Positions 1 through 6,704 of a stretch of DNA of 21,384 bases are shown piece by piece; positions within the stretch are counted from its first letter, which is position 1, and every line of letters begins with the position of its first letter. This DNA is from Bog-473 sp035552395. GTDB lineage: Bacteria; Actinomycetota; Acidimicrobiia; Acidimicrobiales; RAAP-2. The DNA is taken from the NCBI GenBank assembly GCA_035552395.1, contig DASZLL010000061.1, forward strand, positions 1 to 21,384, read 5' to 3'. Below the pieces are notes generated by a model that saw only the letters and a list, made by a program, of their open reading frames with translations, searched no databases and was not told the DNA's origin. Made by a program: the position numbers and the translations under genes.

Positions 1-100
1 AAGACAGGCGGCCGTCCGAAGGATGGGCAGGCGGTGGGCAGACCCGGTCCAATCGAGCTCGGGTCACGAACCAAAACTCTCTGACCAGGAAAAATTGAAG

Positions 101-173
101 CAGCCCCAACGGGATTCGAACCCGTGTCGCCACCTTGAGAGGGTGGTGTCCTAGGCCTCTAGACGATGGGGCC
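101..173 (-). tRNA. tRNA-Glu (anticodon CTC)
   Basis: Read on the minus strand this folds as a full cloverleaf. The acceptor stem is GGCCCCA/TGGGGCT with a G1-U72 wobble and discriminator G at 101. The D arm begins TCGTCTAG, the anticodon stem CCACC/GGTGG encloses loop CTCTCAA (anticodon CTC, reading GAG), and the T arm is ACGGG-TTCGAAT-CCCGT. The D-arm sequence and the anticodon are typical of bacterial tRNA-Glu. No CCA is encoded. It lies 44 nt downstream of tRNA-Gln and on the same strand as gltX, whose enzyme should charge it. Confidence 0.95.
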
Positions 174-217
174 GAGCGGCGTTCCATTGCGCCGGGGCGC
201 ACTGGATCTCCGCCGTG

Positions 218-289
218 CTCGGGGGGAAGGACTCGAACCCTCAATAACTGGACCAGAACCAGCCGTGTTGCCGATTACACCACCCCCGA
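218..289 (-). tRNA. tRNA-Gln (anticodon CTG)
   Basis: The minus strand folds as a cloverleaf with acceptor TCGGGGG/CCCCCGA (U1-A72, as in other tRNA-Gln), discriminator G at 218, anticodon loop TTCTGGT (anticodon CTG, reading CAG) and T arm GAGGG-TTCGAGT-CCTTC with one G-U pair. It is transcribed toward the adjacent tRNA-Glu, probably as one transcript. In actinobacteria, which generally lack GlnRS, tRNA-Gln is normally charged with Glu by a non-discriminating GluRS and then amidated by GatCAB. That fits its place near gltX, but the amidotransferase genes are not in this window. Confidence 0.94.
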
Positions 290-303
290 ATGGGTGGACG
301 TTC

Positions 304-309
304 AGATTA
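304..309 (-). promoter_or_regulatory. Candidate -10 box for the tRNA-Gln/tRNA-Glu transcript
   Basis: The minus strand reads TAATCT here, 14 nt before the 5' end of tRNA-Gln. It resembles an actinobacterial -10 hexamer (TANNNT) at a sensible distance. No convincing -35 was found at 16-18 nt; TCGAAA is present but about 21 nt away. This is an assignment from sequence similarity and position only. Confidence 0.3.
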
Positions 310-384
310 GCCGAGCGCTCCCGACTGCCCTTTCGACCCGGTGAGCAGGGGCGCGTTGAAACGGCCCTGAGCCGATGCGATGAT

Positions 385-431
385 GCGACCTCCGGGGTTC
401 CCCGGGAAACGAATGCGGGTTCGGAGGTCGC
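385..431 (+). promoter_or_regulatory. Inverted repeat that could mask the SD of the downstream gene
   Basis: The arms gcgacctccg (385-394) and cggaggtcgc (422-431) are a perfect 10-bp inverted repeat, with a G-U pair possible outside (384/432). The right arm contains GGAGG (423-427), the Shine-Dalgarno sequence of the gene starting at 435. If the transcript includes both arms, the GC-rich stem would hide the ribosome site. A second short palindrome (ccgggg-tt-ccccgg, 392-405) overlaps the left arm and could compete with it. The same repeat could instead be a repressor operator; sequence alone does not decide. Confidence 0.45.
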
Positions 432-434
432 GGC

Positions 435-977
435 ATGTCCCGGTGGTCGGCGTACCGGTGGTCGATGCACGCCCGTGGGCTGGGCGCCGCCGTCGCCTTC
501 GCCGCGATCACCTGCGCCACGGCTGCCGGCGTGCTCTTCCCCATCCCGGCCTCGGCCTCGGTCGGGTCCCCGGGCATGACGGTCAAGGTCACCCCGAACC
601 GCGACCTGGTCAACGGCCAGGCCGTGACCGTCAGTGGCCACGGCCTGCCCCGTTCCGACGGCGGCGGCATCCTGACCTGGTTCGCCACCGAATGCACGGC
701 GTCGGTGCGGGGCCGCATGAACCCGTCCACCGACACGCCCCACTGCGACGTGACCGACGCCCAGGCCATCCGGGTCAGCCGCACTGGCTCCTTCTCCACC
801 AAATTCCGAGTCCGTAGCGGGATCGTCGGCGACGGCTACTGCGGCACCGCCGGCCACCCCACCTGCGTGATCGGCATCGGGACGGTGAAGGGCCAGGGCA
901 CCGTCGTCCGGATCAGCTTCGCCATTAGGCCCAGCCCCACCAACTCGACGACGACCACCACGACCATCGGCCACTGA
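435..977 (+). CDS. Secreted neocarzinostatin-fold protein
   Basis: This 180-residue exported protein has a basic N-terminus, a hydrophobic stretch at about 16-35, and a signal peptidase-like A39-S40-A41 site. The mature part begins with MTVKVTPNRDLVNGQAVTVS (48-67), a pattern typical of the neocarzinostatin/enediyne apoprotein fold (an Ig-like beta sandwich). Four cysteines (87, 104, 136, 144) sit where two disulfides would be expected. The C-terminus has a run of six Thr (172-177). The ATG at 435 is preceded by GGAGG at 7 nt. True enediyne apoproteins sit in enediyne clusters; none is seen here, so this is more likely a house protein of the same fold with unknown ligand. It converges with the DUF218 gene. 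Confidence 0.75.
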   Translation: MSRWSAYRWSMHARGLGAAVAFAAITCATAAGVLFPIPASASVGSPGMTVKVTPNRDLVNGQAVTVSGHGLPRSDGGGILTWFATECTASVRGRMNPSTDTPHCDVTDAQAIRVSRTGSFSTKFRVRSGIVGDGYCGTAGHPTCVIGIGTVKGQGTVVRISFAIRPSPTNSTTTTTTIGH

Positions 978-1003
978 CGTATCGGCGCCCCGCGCCCGTC
1001 GCC

Positions 1004-1624
1004 TCAGGCGTCGTGCAGCCACTCCAGGTGGTTGTACCCGATGATGCGCCCGAGTCCCACGCCCACCGCCTCCTTCAAGAAGTAGGGCACCGTCGCCCAC
1101 CCCGTGATCGGCGAGGTCTGCGTCGGCGTCGGAGAGGGCGAGAGCGACAGCGTCGAGGCGATCGCCATGGAGCGGTCCTCGTGGAAGGGGTCCGTCGTGA
1201 CGAGCACGACTCCGGCCCCGCGTCGCACGAGCGAGGGCGCCGCGTCGGCGATGTTTTCGTACGTGTTGTCGCCGCCCGCTTCGAGGATGTCGCCACCCGG
1301 CACGCCCTTGCGCTCGAGGTACCGCGCCCCCGATTCCGCCTCGGTGCACTGGTCCCCCGGCTCCTTGTTCCCCGTCACCAAGATCAAGTGCGAGTAGCCC
1401 TGGTGATACAAGGTCAGCGCCTGGTCGAGGCGCGCCCGCAGGTCGGGCGACGGCACGCAGTTGTACTGCGCTGCGCCCATGACCAAGATGGCGCCCGCCG
1501 GGTGCGGGTCGTACTCCCGCGACGTCAGCCACACCTGGACCAGCGTCACCGCGAAGTACAAGAAGATCGTCGCGGCCACCAGCAGCGCGATGCGGATGGC
1601 CCAGCGGAGCGGACCGAAGAGCAT
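1004..1624 (-). CDS. YdcF/SanA-like DUF218 protein, membrane-anchored
   Basis: A 206-residue protein with one N-terminal TM segment (about 8-32) and an extracytoplasmic DUF218 domain. Visible family landmarks are the AGAILVMGAA strand (43-52), LVTGNKEPGD (82-91), the GVPGGDILEAGGDNTYEN stretch (107-124) and TTDPFHEDRS (143-152), which carries the conserved His and Arg. DUF218 proteins (ElyC, SanA, YdcF) are linked to envelope or peptidoglycan precursor homeostasis, but the reaction is unsettled. The ATG shares its A with the TGA stop of gltX (TGATG), indicating translational coupling; longer upstream starts would run inside gltX and were not used. A serine/proline/threonine-rich patch at 160-171 interrupts the domain. 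Confidence 0.82.
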   Translation of the reverse strand: MLFGPLRWAIRIALLVAATIFLYFAVTLVQVWLTSREYDPHPAGAILVMGAAQYNCVPSPDLRARLDQALTLYHQGYSHLILVTGNKEPGDQCTEAESGARYLERKGVPGGDILEAGGDNTYENIADAAPSLVRRGAGVVLVTTDPFHEDRSMAIASTLSLSPSPTPTQTSPITGWATVPYFLKEAVGVGLGRIIGYNHLEWLHDA

Positions 1625-3132
1625 CAGGCGGCGGGAGGCAGCCGGGCCAGCGCCGCCTCGATCCGGCGGCGCGTCTCGTCGCGGCCCAGCACCGCCAGCG
1701 AGTCGAAGAGCGGCAGCCCCGCCGTGCGGCCCATGACCGCCACCCGGATGGGCGCCTGCGCCTTGCCGAGCTTGCGCCCCGCCGCCTCCGCGATCTCCAG
1801 CGTGACCGAGTGCAGCGCGTCCTTGTCCCACGGGCACTCGGCGTACGCCGCCAGCGCGGCCGCCAAGATCGCTGGCGCCGCCTCGTCACCCGCGATCGCC
1901 TTCTGCCAGCTGGTCTCGTCGATCGGCGCCTCCTCCTGGAACAAGAAGTCCACCAGCGCCGGCACCTCGCTCAGCACGGTCACCCGCTCCTGGGTCACCG
2001 CAGCCACCTCCCCGAAGCGCGCCGCGTCGTAACGCGCCGGGGCCCACGGCACGGGCGACACGACCGGCTCATCGGTGTCCGGGTCGCGCCACCCACCCGG
2101 CGCCCACTCGTCCGGCGCCGGGTCGACCCACGGCCTCGTCGCGTCGATGAACTCCGACACCGACAGCGCCCGGATGTACACCCCGTTGAAGTGCGACAGC
2201 TTCTTCACGTCGAAGAAGGCGGGCGACTTCTGCACGTCGTCCAGCCGGAACCGCTCGACCAGCGTCGACACCGGCAGGATCTCCTCGTCGCCGGGGCTCC
2301 ACCCGAGCAGCGCCAGATAGTTCCGGAACGCGTCGGGCAGGTAGCCCTGTTCGCGGTAGAGCTCGACCGCCACCGGGTCGCGGCGCTTCGAGAGCTTCTT
2401 GCCCTGCTCGTTCACCAGCAGCGGCAGGTGCGCGTAGGCCGGCAGCGCCAGGTCCCGACCCTCGGCCCGGTTCAACGCCCCCCACAGCAGGACCTGCCTG
2501 GGCGTGGTCGGCAAGAGGTCCTCGCCCCGGATCACGTGGCTGATGGTCATGGTGCGGTCGTCCACTGCGTTGGCCAGCGCGAACAGCGGCTTCCCGTCCC
2601 CCCTGACGCAGATGAAGTCCTCCAACGCCCGCAGCGGGAAGTCCACCTCGCCGCGCACCAGGTCGTCCACCCGCACCGAGCCCTCGTCGGGCGTGCGGAA
2701 GCGCAAGGCCCGTCCCTCGCCCCGGGCCAACCCCAGGTCGCGACAGTGCCCGTCGTAGCCCGGCGTCGGGTCGCCGGCCGCCGCCCGTGTCTTGACCCGC
2801 GCATCGATCTCCTCGCGGATGCAGGCGCACGCGTACAACGCGCCCGCCTCCCACAGCGCCTCGATGGCCGCGCGGTGCGCCTCGTCCTGGGCCGACTGGA
2901 AGTGCGGCCCCTCGTCGGGCGCCATCCCGAGCCACGCCAGCGCCGAAATGATCCCCTCGGTCCACTCGGGCCGGTTCCTGGCCTCGTCGGTGTCCTCGAT
3001 CCGCAGCACGAGCGTCCCGCCCCATCGCCGGACGAAGAACCAGTTGAACAACGCGGCCCGCGCGCTCCCCACGTGGAAGTAGCCCGTCGGCGACGGGGCG
3101 AAGCGTACCCGGGGCGCCACGGCGTCGGTCAT
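1624..3132 (-). CDS. gltX: Glutamyl-tRNA synthetase
   Basis: A 502-residue class I aminoacyl-tRNA synthetase that loads glutamate onto tRNA. The HIGH-type motif is FHVG within FAPSPTGYFHVGSARAALFN (11-30), and the KMSKS-type motif is KLSKR (246-250). C102, C104 and C130 lie where the GluRS zinc-binding element occurs, although the fourth ligand is not clear. The last ~140 residues form the helical anticodon-binding region. Length is normal for bacterial GluRS. The start is ATG at 3132; no strong SD is visible, and it follows the ferredoxin stop by 43 nt. Actinobacterial GluRS is generally non-discriminating, so it probably charges both tRNA-Glu and tRNA-Gln encoded nearby on the same strand. 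That specificity is inferred from lineage, not read from residues. Confidence 0.96.
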   Translation of the reverse strand: MTDAVAPRVRFAPSPTGYFHVGSARAALFNWFFVRRWGGTLVLRIEDTDEARNRPEWTEGIISALAWLGMAPDEGPHFQSAQDEAHRAAIEALWEAGALYACACIREEIDARVKTRAAAGDPTPGYDGHCRDLGLARGEGRALRFRTPDEGSVRVDDLVRGEVDFPLRALEDFICVRGDGKPLFALANAVDDRTMTISHVIRGEDLLPTTPRQVLLWGALNRAEGRDLALPAYAHLPLLVNEQGKKLSKRRDPVAVELYREQGYLPDAFRNYLALLGWSPGDEEILPVSTLVERFRLDDVQKSPAFFDVKKLSHFNGVYIRALSVSEFIDATRPWVDPAPDEWAPGGWRDPDTDEPVVSPVPWAPARYDAARFGEVAAVTQERVTVLSEVPALVDFLFQEEAPIDETSWQKAIAGDEAAPAILAAALAAYAECPWDKDALHSVTLEIAEAAGRKLGKAQAPIRVAVMGRTAGLPLFDSLAVLGRDETRRRIEAALARLPPAA

Positions 3133-3175
3133 ACGGTGACCCGGCGGCCGTAGTGATGGCGCAGCCGTGCCGGCG

Positions 3176-3370
3176 TCAGTCCTCCTCTATCGAGATGGCG
3201 CCGGTCGGGCAGCCGTTCACCGCCTCGCGCAGGCGGTCCCGGAACTCCTCGGGCGGGTGCTCGTTCAGCACGTAGAGGTACCCGTCGTCGCGCACCTCGA
3301 AGACCTCGGGCAAGATGCCCATGCACACGGCGTTGCTGGCACACTCGTCGAAGTCAACGACGACCTTCAC
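3176..3370 (-). CDS. Small [3Fe-4S]-type ferredoxin
   Basis: A 64-residue acidic ferredoxin. The cluster motif is C10-x5-C16 and C54-P55; the position of the second Cys of a [4Fe-4S] motif is N13, so a [3Fe-4S] cluster is expected. PEVFEV (21-26) is typical of the actinobacterial ferredoxins that reduce cytochrome P450s. The start is GTG at 3370, chosen because AGGAGG (3376-3381) sits 5 nt upstream and longer versions would run into the thiolase gene. It lies 73 nt downstream of the Ltp/DUF35 operon. Mycobacterium tuberculosis also has a ferredoxin (FdxD) in its cholesterol region, so supplying electrons to a steroid monooxygenase is plausible. No P450 is in the window. Confidence 0.9.
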   Translation of the reverse strand: MKVVVDFDECASNAVCMGILPEVFEVRDDGYLYVLNEHPPEEFRDRLREAVNGCPTGAISIEED

Positions 3371-3443
3371 AAAGACCTCCTGGTCAGGGCTGGATTGGCT
3401 CCGCCGAGCATACCGGCCGGCCCCCGCGCCGCCCGGACGCCCG

Positions 3444-4619
3444 TCAGGGCTTGTCGGCGGCCACCACCCACATGGCGAAGAACTGCGAGCCGCCGCCGTA
3501 GGCCTGCCCGAGCGCCCGCCGCGCCCCGTCGACCTGGTGCTCGCCGGCCAGGCCCCGCACCTGCAGCGCCGTCTCGAGGAACCGCAGCATGCCCGACGCG
3601 CCGATCGGGTTCGACGACAGCACGCCACCCGAACAGTTCCACGGGATGTCGCCGCCCTCGATCATCGATGTGGCCCCCGCCTGCGTCAGCTTCCACCCCT
3701 CGCCCTCGTCGCAGAAGCCGAGGTTCTCGAGCCACATCGGCTCGTACCAGCTGAACGGCACGTAGACCTCGGCCATGTCGAAGTCCGCCCGCGGCGTGGT
3801 GATCCCGGCCTGTTTGTACAACGCGGCCGCGCAGTCGCGCCCGGCCTGGGGGTTCACCTGGTCGCGGCCGGCGAACATCGTGGGTTCGGAGCGCATCGCC
3901 ATGCCATGGATCCAGGCGGGCGGCCGCCCGGTTGCCGCCTGCGCCGACCCGGCGGCCTTCTCCGATCCGATGACCATCGCGGCCGCGCCGTCCGACGAGG
4001 GGCACGACTCCAGGTAGTGGAGCGGGTCCCACAGCATGATCGACTCCTCGACCATCTGCATGGAGATGTCGGGGAGATGCAGGTGCGCGTATGGGTTCTT
4101 CAGCGCGTGCAGCCGGTCCTTGACCGCCACCATCATGCCGATGTCACTCGGGGCGCCCGAGCGGTGCATGTAGGCCCGGATGATCGGCGCGAAGTAGCCA
4201 CCGGCGCCGGCCAGCAGCGGCGCCGAGAACGGCTGGGGCACCGACAGCGCCCACATGGCGTCCGAGTCGCTCTGTTTCTCGAACGCCACCGTCAACACGC
4301 GCTCGTGGATCCCCGACGCCACGAGGTGCGACGCCACGATCGCCGTTGACCCGCCCACCGACCCCGCCGTGTGGACCCGGAACATCGGCTTGCCCACCGC
4401 GCCCAACGCCGGAGCGAGATACAGCTCGGGCATCATCACGCCCTCGAACATGTCCGGCGCCTTGCCGACGACCACGGCGTCGATGTCGGCGAAGGACAGC
4501 CCGGCGTCGTCCAACGCCGCCAGCGCGGCCTCACGCACGAGGCCGGCGATCGACACGTCCTCCCGCTTCGACTTGGCGACCGTCTGGCCCACCCCGATGA
4601 CTGCGCAACGCTCCGCCAT
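3444..4619 (-). CDS. Thiolase-fold lipid-transfer protein (Ltp-like), degenerate active site
   Basis: A 391-residue thiolase-superfamily protein of the SCP2-thiolase/Ltp branch. Catalytic thiolase positions are replaced. The nucleophilic Cys site in RVHTAGSVGGS (81-91) is G86. The HEAF-type His is Y286 (EVYVPF, 284-289). The GHP motif reads S336-N337-P338 within NCSGGVLSSNP. The C-terminal Cys is A373 (QAYGGG). Ordinary Claisen chemistry is therefore unlikely. The steroid side-chain aldolase Ltp2 is a thiolase-fold enzyme with a rebuilt active site that uses tyrosines and works with a DUF35 partner, and this protein may be similar. The closest arrangement I know is ltp3/ltp4 with Rv3521 in M. 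tuberculosis. The ATG shares one base with the previous stop (TGATG) and has GGAGG upstream. Confidence 0.85.
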   Translation of the reverse strand: MAERCAVIGVGQTVAKSKREDVSIAGLVREAALAALDDAGLSFADIDAVVVGKAPDMFEGVMMPELYLAPALGAVGKPMFRVHTAGSVGGSTAIVASHLVASGIHERVLTVAFEKQSDSDAMWALSVPQPFSAPLLAGAGGYFAPIIRAYMHRSGAPSDIGMMVAVKDRLHALKNPYAHLHLPDISMQMVEESIMLWDPLHYLESCPSSDGAAAMVIGSEKAAGSAQAATGRPPAWIHGMAMRSEPTMFAGRDQVNPQAGRDCAAALYKQAGITTPRADFDMAEVYVPFSWYEPMWLENLGFCDEGEGWKLTQAGATSMIEGGDIPWNCSGGVLSSNPIGASGMLRFLETALQVRGLAGEHQVDGARRALGQAYGGGSQFFAMWVVAADKP

Positions 4620-5704
4620 CACACCCCCTCCAGCACGGCCACAAGATTCTGTTGCAGGCACGGCCCCGACGTGGCGTGCGCCACCGCCCGGTCCGCCTCG
4701 CCCGACCAGATGCGCTGCGCCGCCTCGCCGATGCGGATCAAGCCGGCCGACATCATCGGGTTGGCCGCCAGCGCGCCCCCCGAGGGGTTGACCGACACCC
4801 CCCCGTCGAGCCCGAGCGCCCCCGTCAGGATCAGCTCCTGGTGCGCGTACGGCGCGTGCAGCTCGGCCACGTCCACCTTCTTCTGGCCCACGCCGGCCTT
4901 CTCCCCCGCCAGCCGGGTCGACGGTGACGCCGCCAGGTCGCGCGCCCCCACGGCGTGCGTCTCGATCCGGTGATCGATCCCCGTGATGAATGCCGGCCGC
5001 TCGCACCACTCGTAGGCCTTGTCCCCGGCGGCCAGCACCACGGCGGCGCACCCGTCGGTCAAGGGTGGCAGCGCGTGCCGACGCAGCGGCGCCACCTCGT
5101 AGTCCTCGGACAGCAACTCCTCCGCCGAGCGGTCGTAGGCGACCTGCGCTTTGGGATTGGCCAGCGCCGAGCGCCTTGACCTGCTCGCCACGGCGGCGAA
5201 ATCGGCCTCGCTCGCGACCCCCTGGTCGATCATCGCCTGCGCCTGCAGGGCGGCCAGCGACGTCGGGTCGGGCCACAGCGGCGCCAGGTAGTACGGGTCG
5301 AGCTGGACCGCCATTACCTCGGACAGGTCGCCCATCGACGACCGCCCGAAGCAGTACACGAGGGCGGCGTCGATCTCGCCCTCCTGGAGCAGCACCCAGG
5401 CCTCGTAGAGCGCCCAGGCGCCGTCCATCTCGACGTGCGACTCGGCCCGCGGCGGCCACACGCCCACCGCATCCAACGCAGCGACGAACGAGAACGGCCC
5501 ACCGATGAGGTAATCGGTCGAGCCCGAGCAGATGAAGCCGACGTCGTCCTTGGTGATGCCGATGTTGCCGAACACCTCGGCCACCACCGGCATGAGCATT
5601 TCCACCTCGTTGCGCTCGTCCTCGCGTCGCACGTTGTCGTACTGCGCGAACGACACCACGCCGACGGGTCGATGGCCCGAGGTGAGCGCGGGGAACTGGC
5701 TCAC
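4619..5704 (-). CDS. Thiolase-fold Ltp-like protein, second subunit or paralogue
   Basis: A 361-residue thiolase-superfamily protein, clearly different from its neighbour. There is no Cys in the nucleophile region ESHVEMDGAWALYEA (88-102); E92/M93 fall at that position. A His remains at the HEAF-like site (H283, ELHAPY). NPSGG (306-310) is kept, but GHP is A314-N315-P316. C349 lies near the C-terminal Cys site. The start is GTG at 5704, overlapping the upstream stop as GTGA, with AAGGAG 6-7 nt before it. The paired genes probably give a hetero-oligomer or two related aldolases/thiolases acting with the DUF35 proteins on steroid or branched acyl-CoA substrates. The substrate is not readable from sequence. 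Confidence 0.82.
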   Translation of the reverse strand: MSQFPALTSGHRPVGVVSFAQYDNVRREDERNEVEMLMPVVAEVFGNIGITKDDVGFICSGSTDYLIGGPFSFVAALDAVGVWPPRAESHVEMDGAWALYEAWVLLQEGEIDAALVYCFGRSSMGDLSEVMAVQLDPYYLAPLWPDPTSLAALQAQAMIDQGVASEADFAAVASRSRRSALANPKAQVAYDRSAEELLSEDYEVAPLRRHALPPLTDGCAAVVLAAGDKAYEWCERPAFITGIDHRIETHAVGARDLAASPSTRLAGEKAGVGQKKVDVAELHAPYAHQELILTGALGLDGGVSVNPSGGALAANPMMSAGLIRIGEAAQRIWSGEADRAVAHATSGPCLQQNLVAVLEGV

Positions 5705-6195
5705 AGATACTCCTTGAAGGTCTCGTAGTCTGCGTCGGGCTCGCCGGTGGGACGGAAGTACTTGACCGAGGCCAACGTCGGCCCCCACTCCTCGGGCGGC
5801 GCCCACACCGCCTCGACCCGCAGCCCCATGCGCACCTCGTCGGTCGGGATCTCCTGGAGCAGTCCCATGAACGAGAGGTTGGCCCCGTCGAGGAGGATCT
5901 GCCCGCAGATGTAGGGGATCTCGATCGACTGCCCGGCGAAGGGCACGTTGACGATGCAGTACGTCGTCACGGTGCCCGTGTTGGCGAGCTCGACGATCTC
6001 GTCGGTGGGCACACCGTCGGTCGGGCAGGAGCCCCGCGAGGGGACGTAGACCTTCTTGCACTTGGGGCAGCGCTGCCCGATGAACTTGCCCTGCTCGTAC
6101 CCGTGCAGGTTCTTGCTCATGGCCTCGCCCGCGGTGAAGACGTAGTCGAGGCGCGTCGACGCGTCCATCATGGTGACCGGCGGACGCTCGCTCAC
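5701..6195 (-). CDS. DUF35 OB-fold protein with zinc ribbon
   Basis: A 164-residue DUF35 protein: an N-terminal helical part, a rubredoxin-like zinc ribbon at RCPKCKKVYVPSRGSCPTDG (42-61), then an OB-fold domain (about 65-150). The ribbon has C43, C46 and C57, but the usual fourth Cys is D60. DUF35 domains bind thiolase-fold partners and are required by the steroid aldolase Ltp2 (through ChsH2) and by acetoacetyl-CoA synthesis complexes in archaea. GTG at 6195 overlaps the upstream stop (GTGA), and its own stop overlaps the thiolase GTG in the same way, so expression with the thiolase should be tightly coupled. The likely role is a partner subunit of the thiolase-fold protein directly downstream. 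Confidence 0.88.
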   Translation of the reverse strand: MSERPPVTMMDASTRLDYVFTAGEAMSKNLHGYEQGKFIGQRCPKCKKVYVPSRGSCPTDGVPTDEIVELANTGTVTTYCIVNVPFAGQSIEIPYICGQILLDGANLSFMGLLQEIPTDEVRMGLRVEAVWAPPEEWGPTLASVKYFRPTGEPDADYETFKEYL

Positions 6196-6653
6196 GACCC
6201 ACTCCCGACCGCCACGAAGTGGCTGATGTCTTTGACGTGGCCGACCCGGTCTGCCTCGGGCGCGAACTGCGGCCGCACCCGCATCCCCGTCGACAGCTCG
6301 TCGGGCGACGATGCGGGCATGACGTGGAGGAACGAGGTGTCTGCCCCGTCGAAGCGGACCAGGACCCAGGCGAACGGTTCGGCCAGCGGGTGCTTGGGTC
6401 GCGGGCGGGGCACCCATGACCACGAGGTGACAGTGCCCTCTGGCCCCACCTCGACGACGCCCGCGGTCTCTTCGCCCGTCTCGGGGTCGTACTCGGTTGG
6501 CGGCACGATGACCCGCCCCCCGGTCCCCTTGATGCCGACCACCTTGCCGTCGCGCAAGCCGGTCAAGAAGGCGCCGATCACCGGCCCGACCGAGCGCACG
6601 TAGGGGTACTCGAGCACGTGGTCGGCCTTGTAGATCACGGTCTCGTCAGCCAT
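6192..6653 (-). CDS. DUF35-like OB-fold protein lacking the zinc ribbon cysteines
   Basis: A 153-residue first gene of the operon. The segment GKVVGIKGTGGRVIVPP (36-52) matches the core of a DUF35 ribbon/OB junction (compare RCPxCGRVYVPP), but all zinc ligands are gone; the protein contains no cysteine at all. The remainder fits a DUF35 OB fold, with GTVTSWSWV (73-81), FAWVLVRFDG (94-103) and MRVRPQF (124-130). The start is ATG at 6653, behind an overlapping GGAGGGGAGG. It probably pairs with one of the two thiolase-fold proteins, giving the operon two different DUF35 partners. In M. tuberculosis a DUF35 protein (Rv3521) lies beside ltp4 and ltp3. Confidence 0.75.
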   Translation of the reverse strand: MADETVIYKADHVLEYPYVRSVGPVIGAFLTGLRDGKVVGIKGTGGRVIVPPTEYDPETGEETAGVVEVGPEGTVTSWSWVPRPRPKHPLAEPFAWVLVRFDGADTSFLHVMPASSPDELSTGMRVRPQFAPEADRVGHVKDISHFVAVGSGS

Positions 6654-6678
6654 CGCACCTCCCCTCCCGCTTCCGAGT

Positions 6679-6694
6679 GGGCCCAGTCGGGCCC
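6679..6694 (-). other. Small stem-loop in the leader of the DUF35/thiolase operon
   Basis: GGGCCC (6679-6684) is repeated as GGGCCC (6689-6694) around a 4-nt loop, so the RNA can form a 6-bp all-GC hairpin about 17-25 nt before the start codon region of the first DUF35 gene. It lies between the candidate operator and the SD. It may only reflect base composition. Confidence 0.3.
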
Positions 6695-6704
6695 CGGGTG
6701 AAAA

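Noticed and set aside
1..100. Further RNA gene or terminator left of tRNA-Glu
   Set aside because: A short T-run follows the tRNA on the minus strand but no hairpin was evident; nothing else could be recognised.
977..1004. Bidirectional terminator between the neocarzinostatin-fold and DUF218 genes
   Set aside because: Only scattered short GC complementarity, with no stable stem or T-run.
159..1889. 576-codon minus-strand open frame
   Set aside because: Arg/Gly-rich translation in a frame shadowing the DUF218 and gltX genes and crossing the neocarzinostatin-fold gene; typical of high-GC antisense or out-of-frame noise.
1810..3153. 447-codon plus-strand open frame
   Set aside because: Exactly antisense to gltX, with Arg/His/Val-rich translation and no domain.
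3176..3628. 150-codon version of the ferredoxin
   Set aside because: The extension overlaps the thiolase gene and ignores the strong AGGAGG before GTG 3370.
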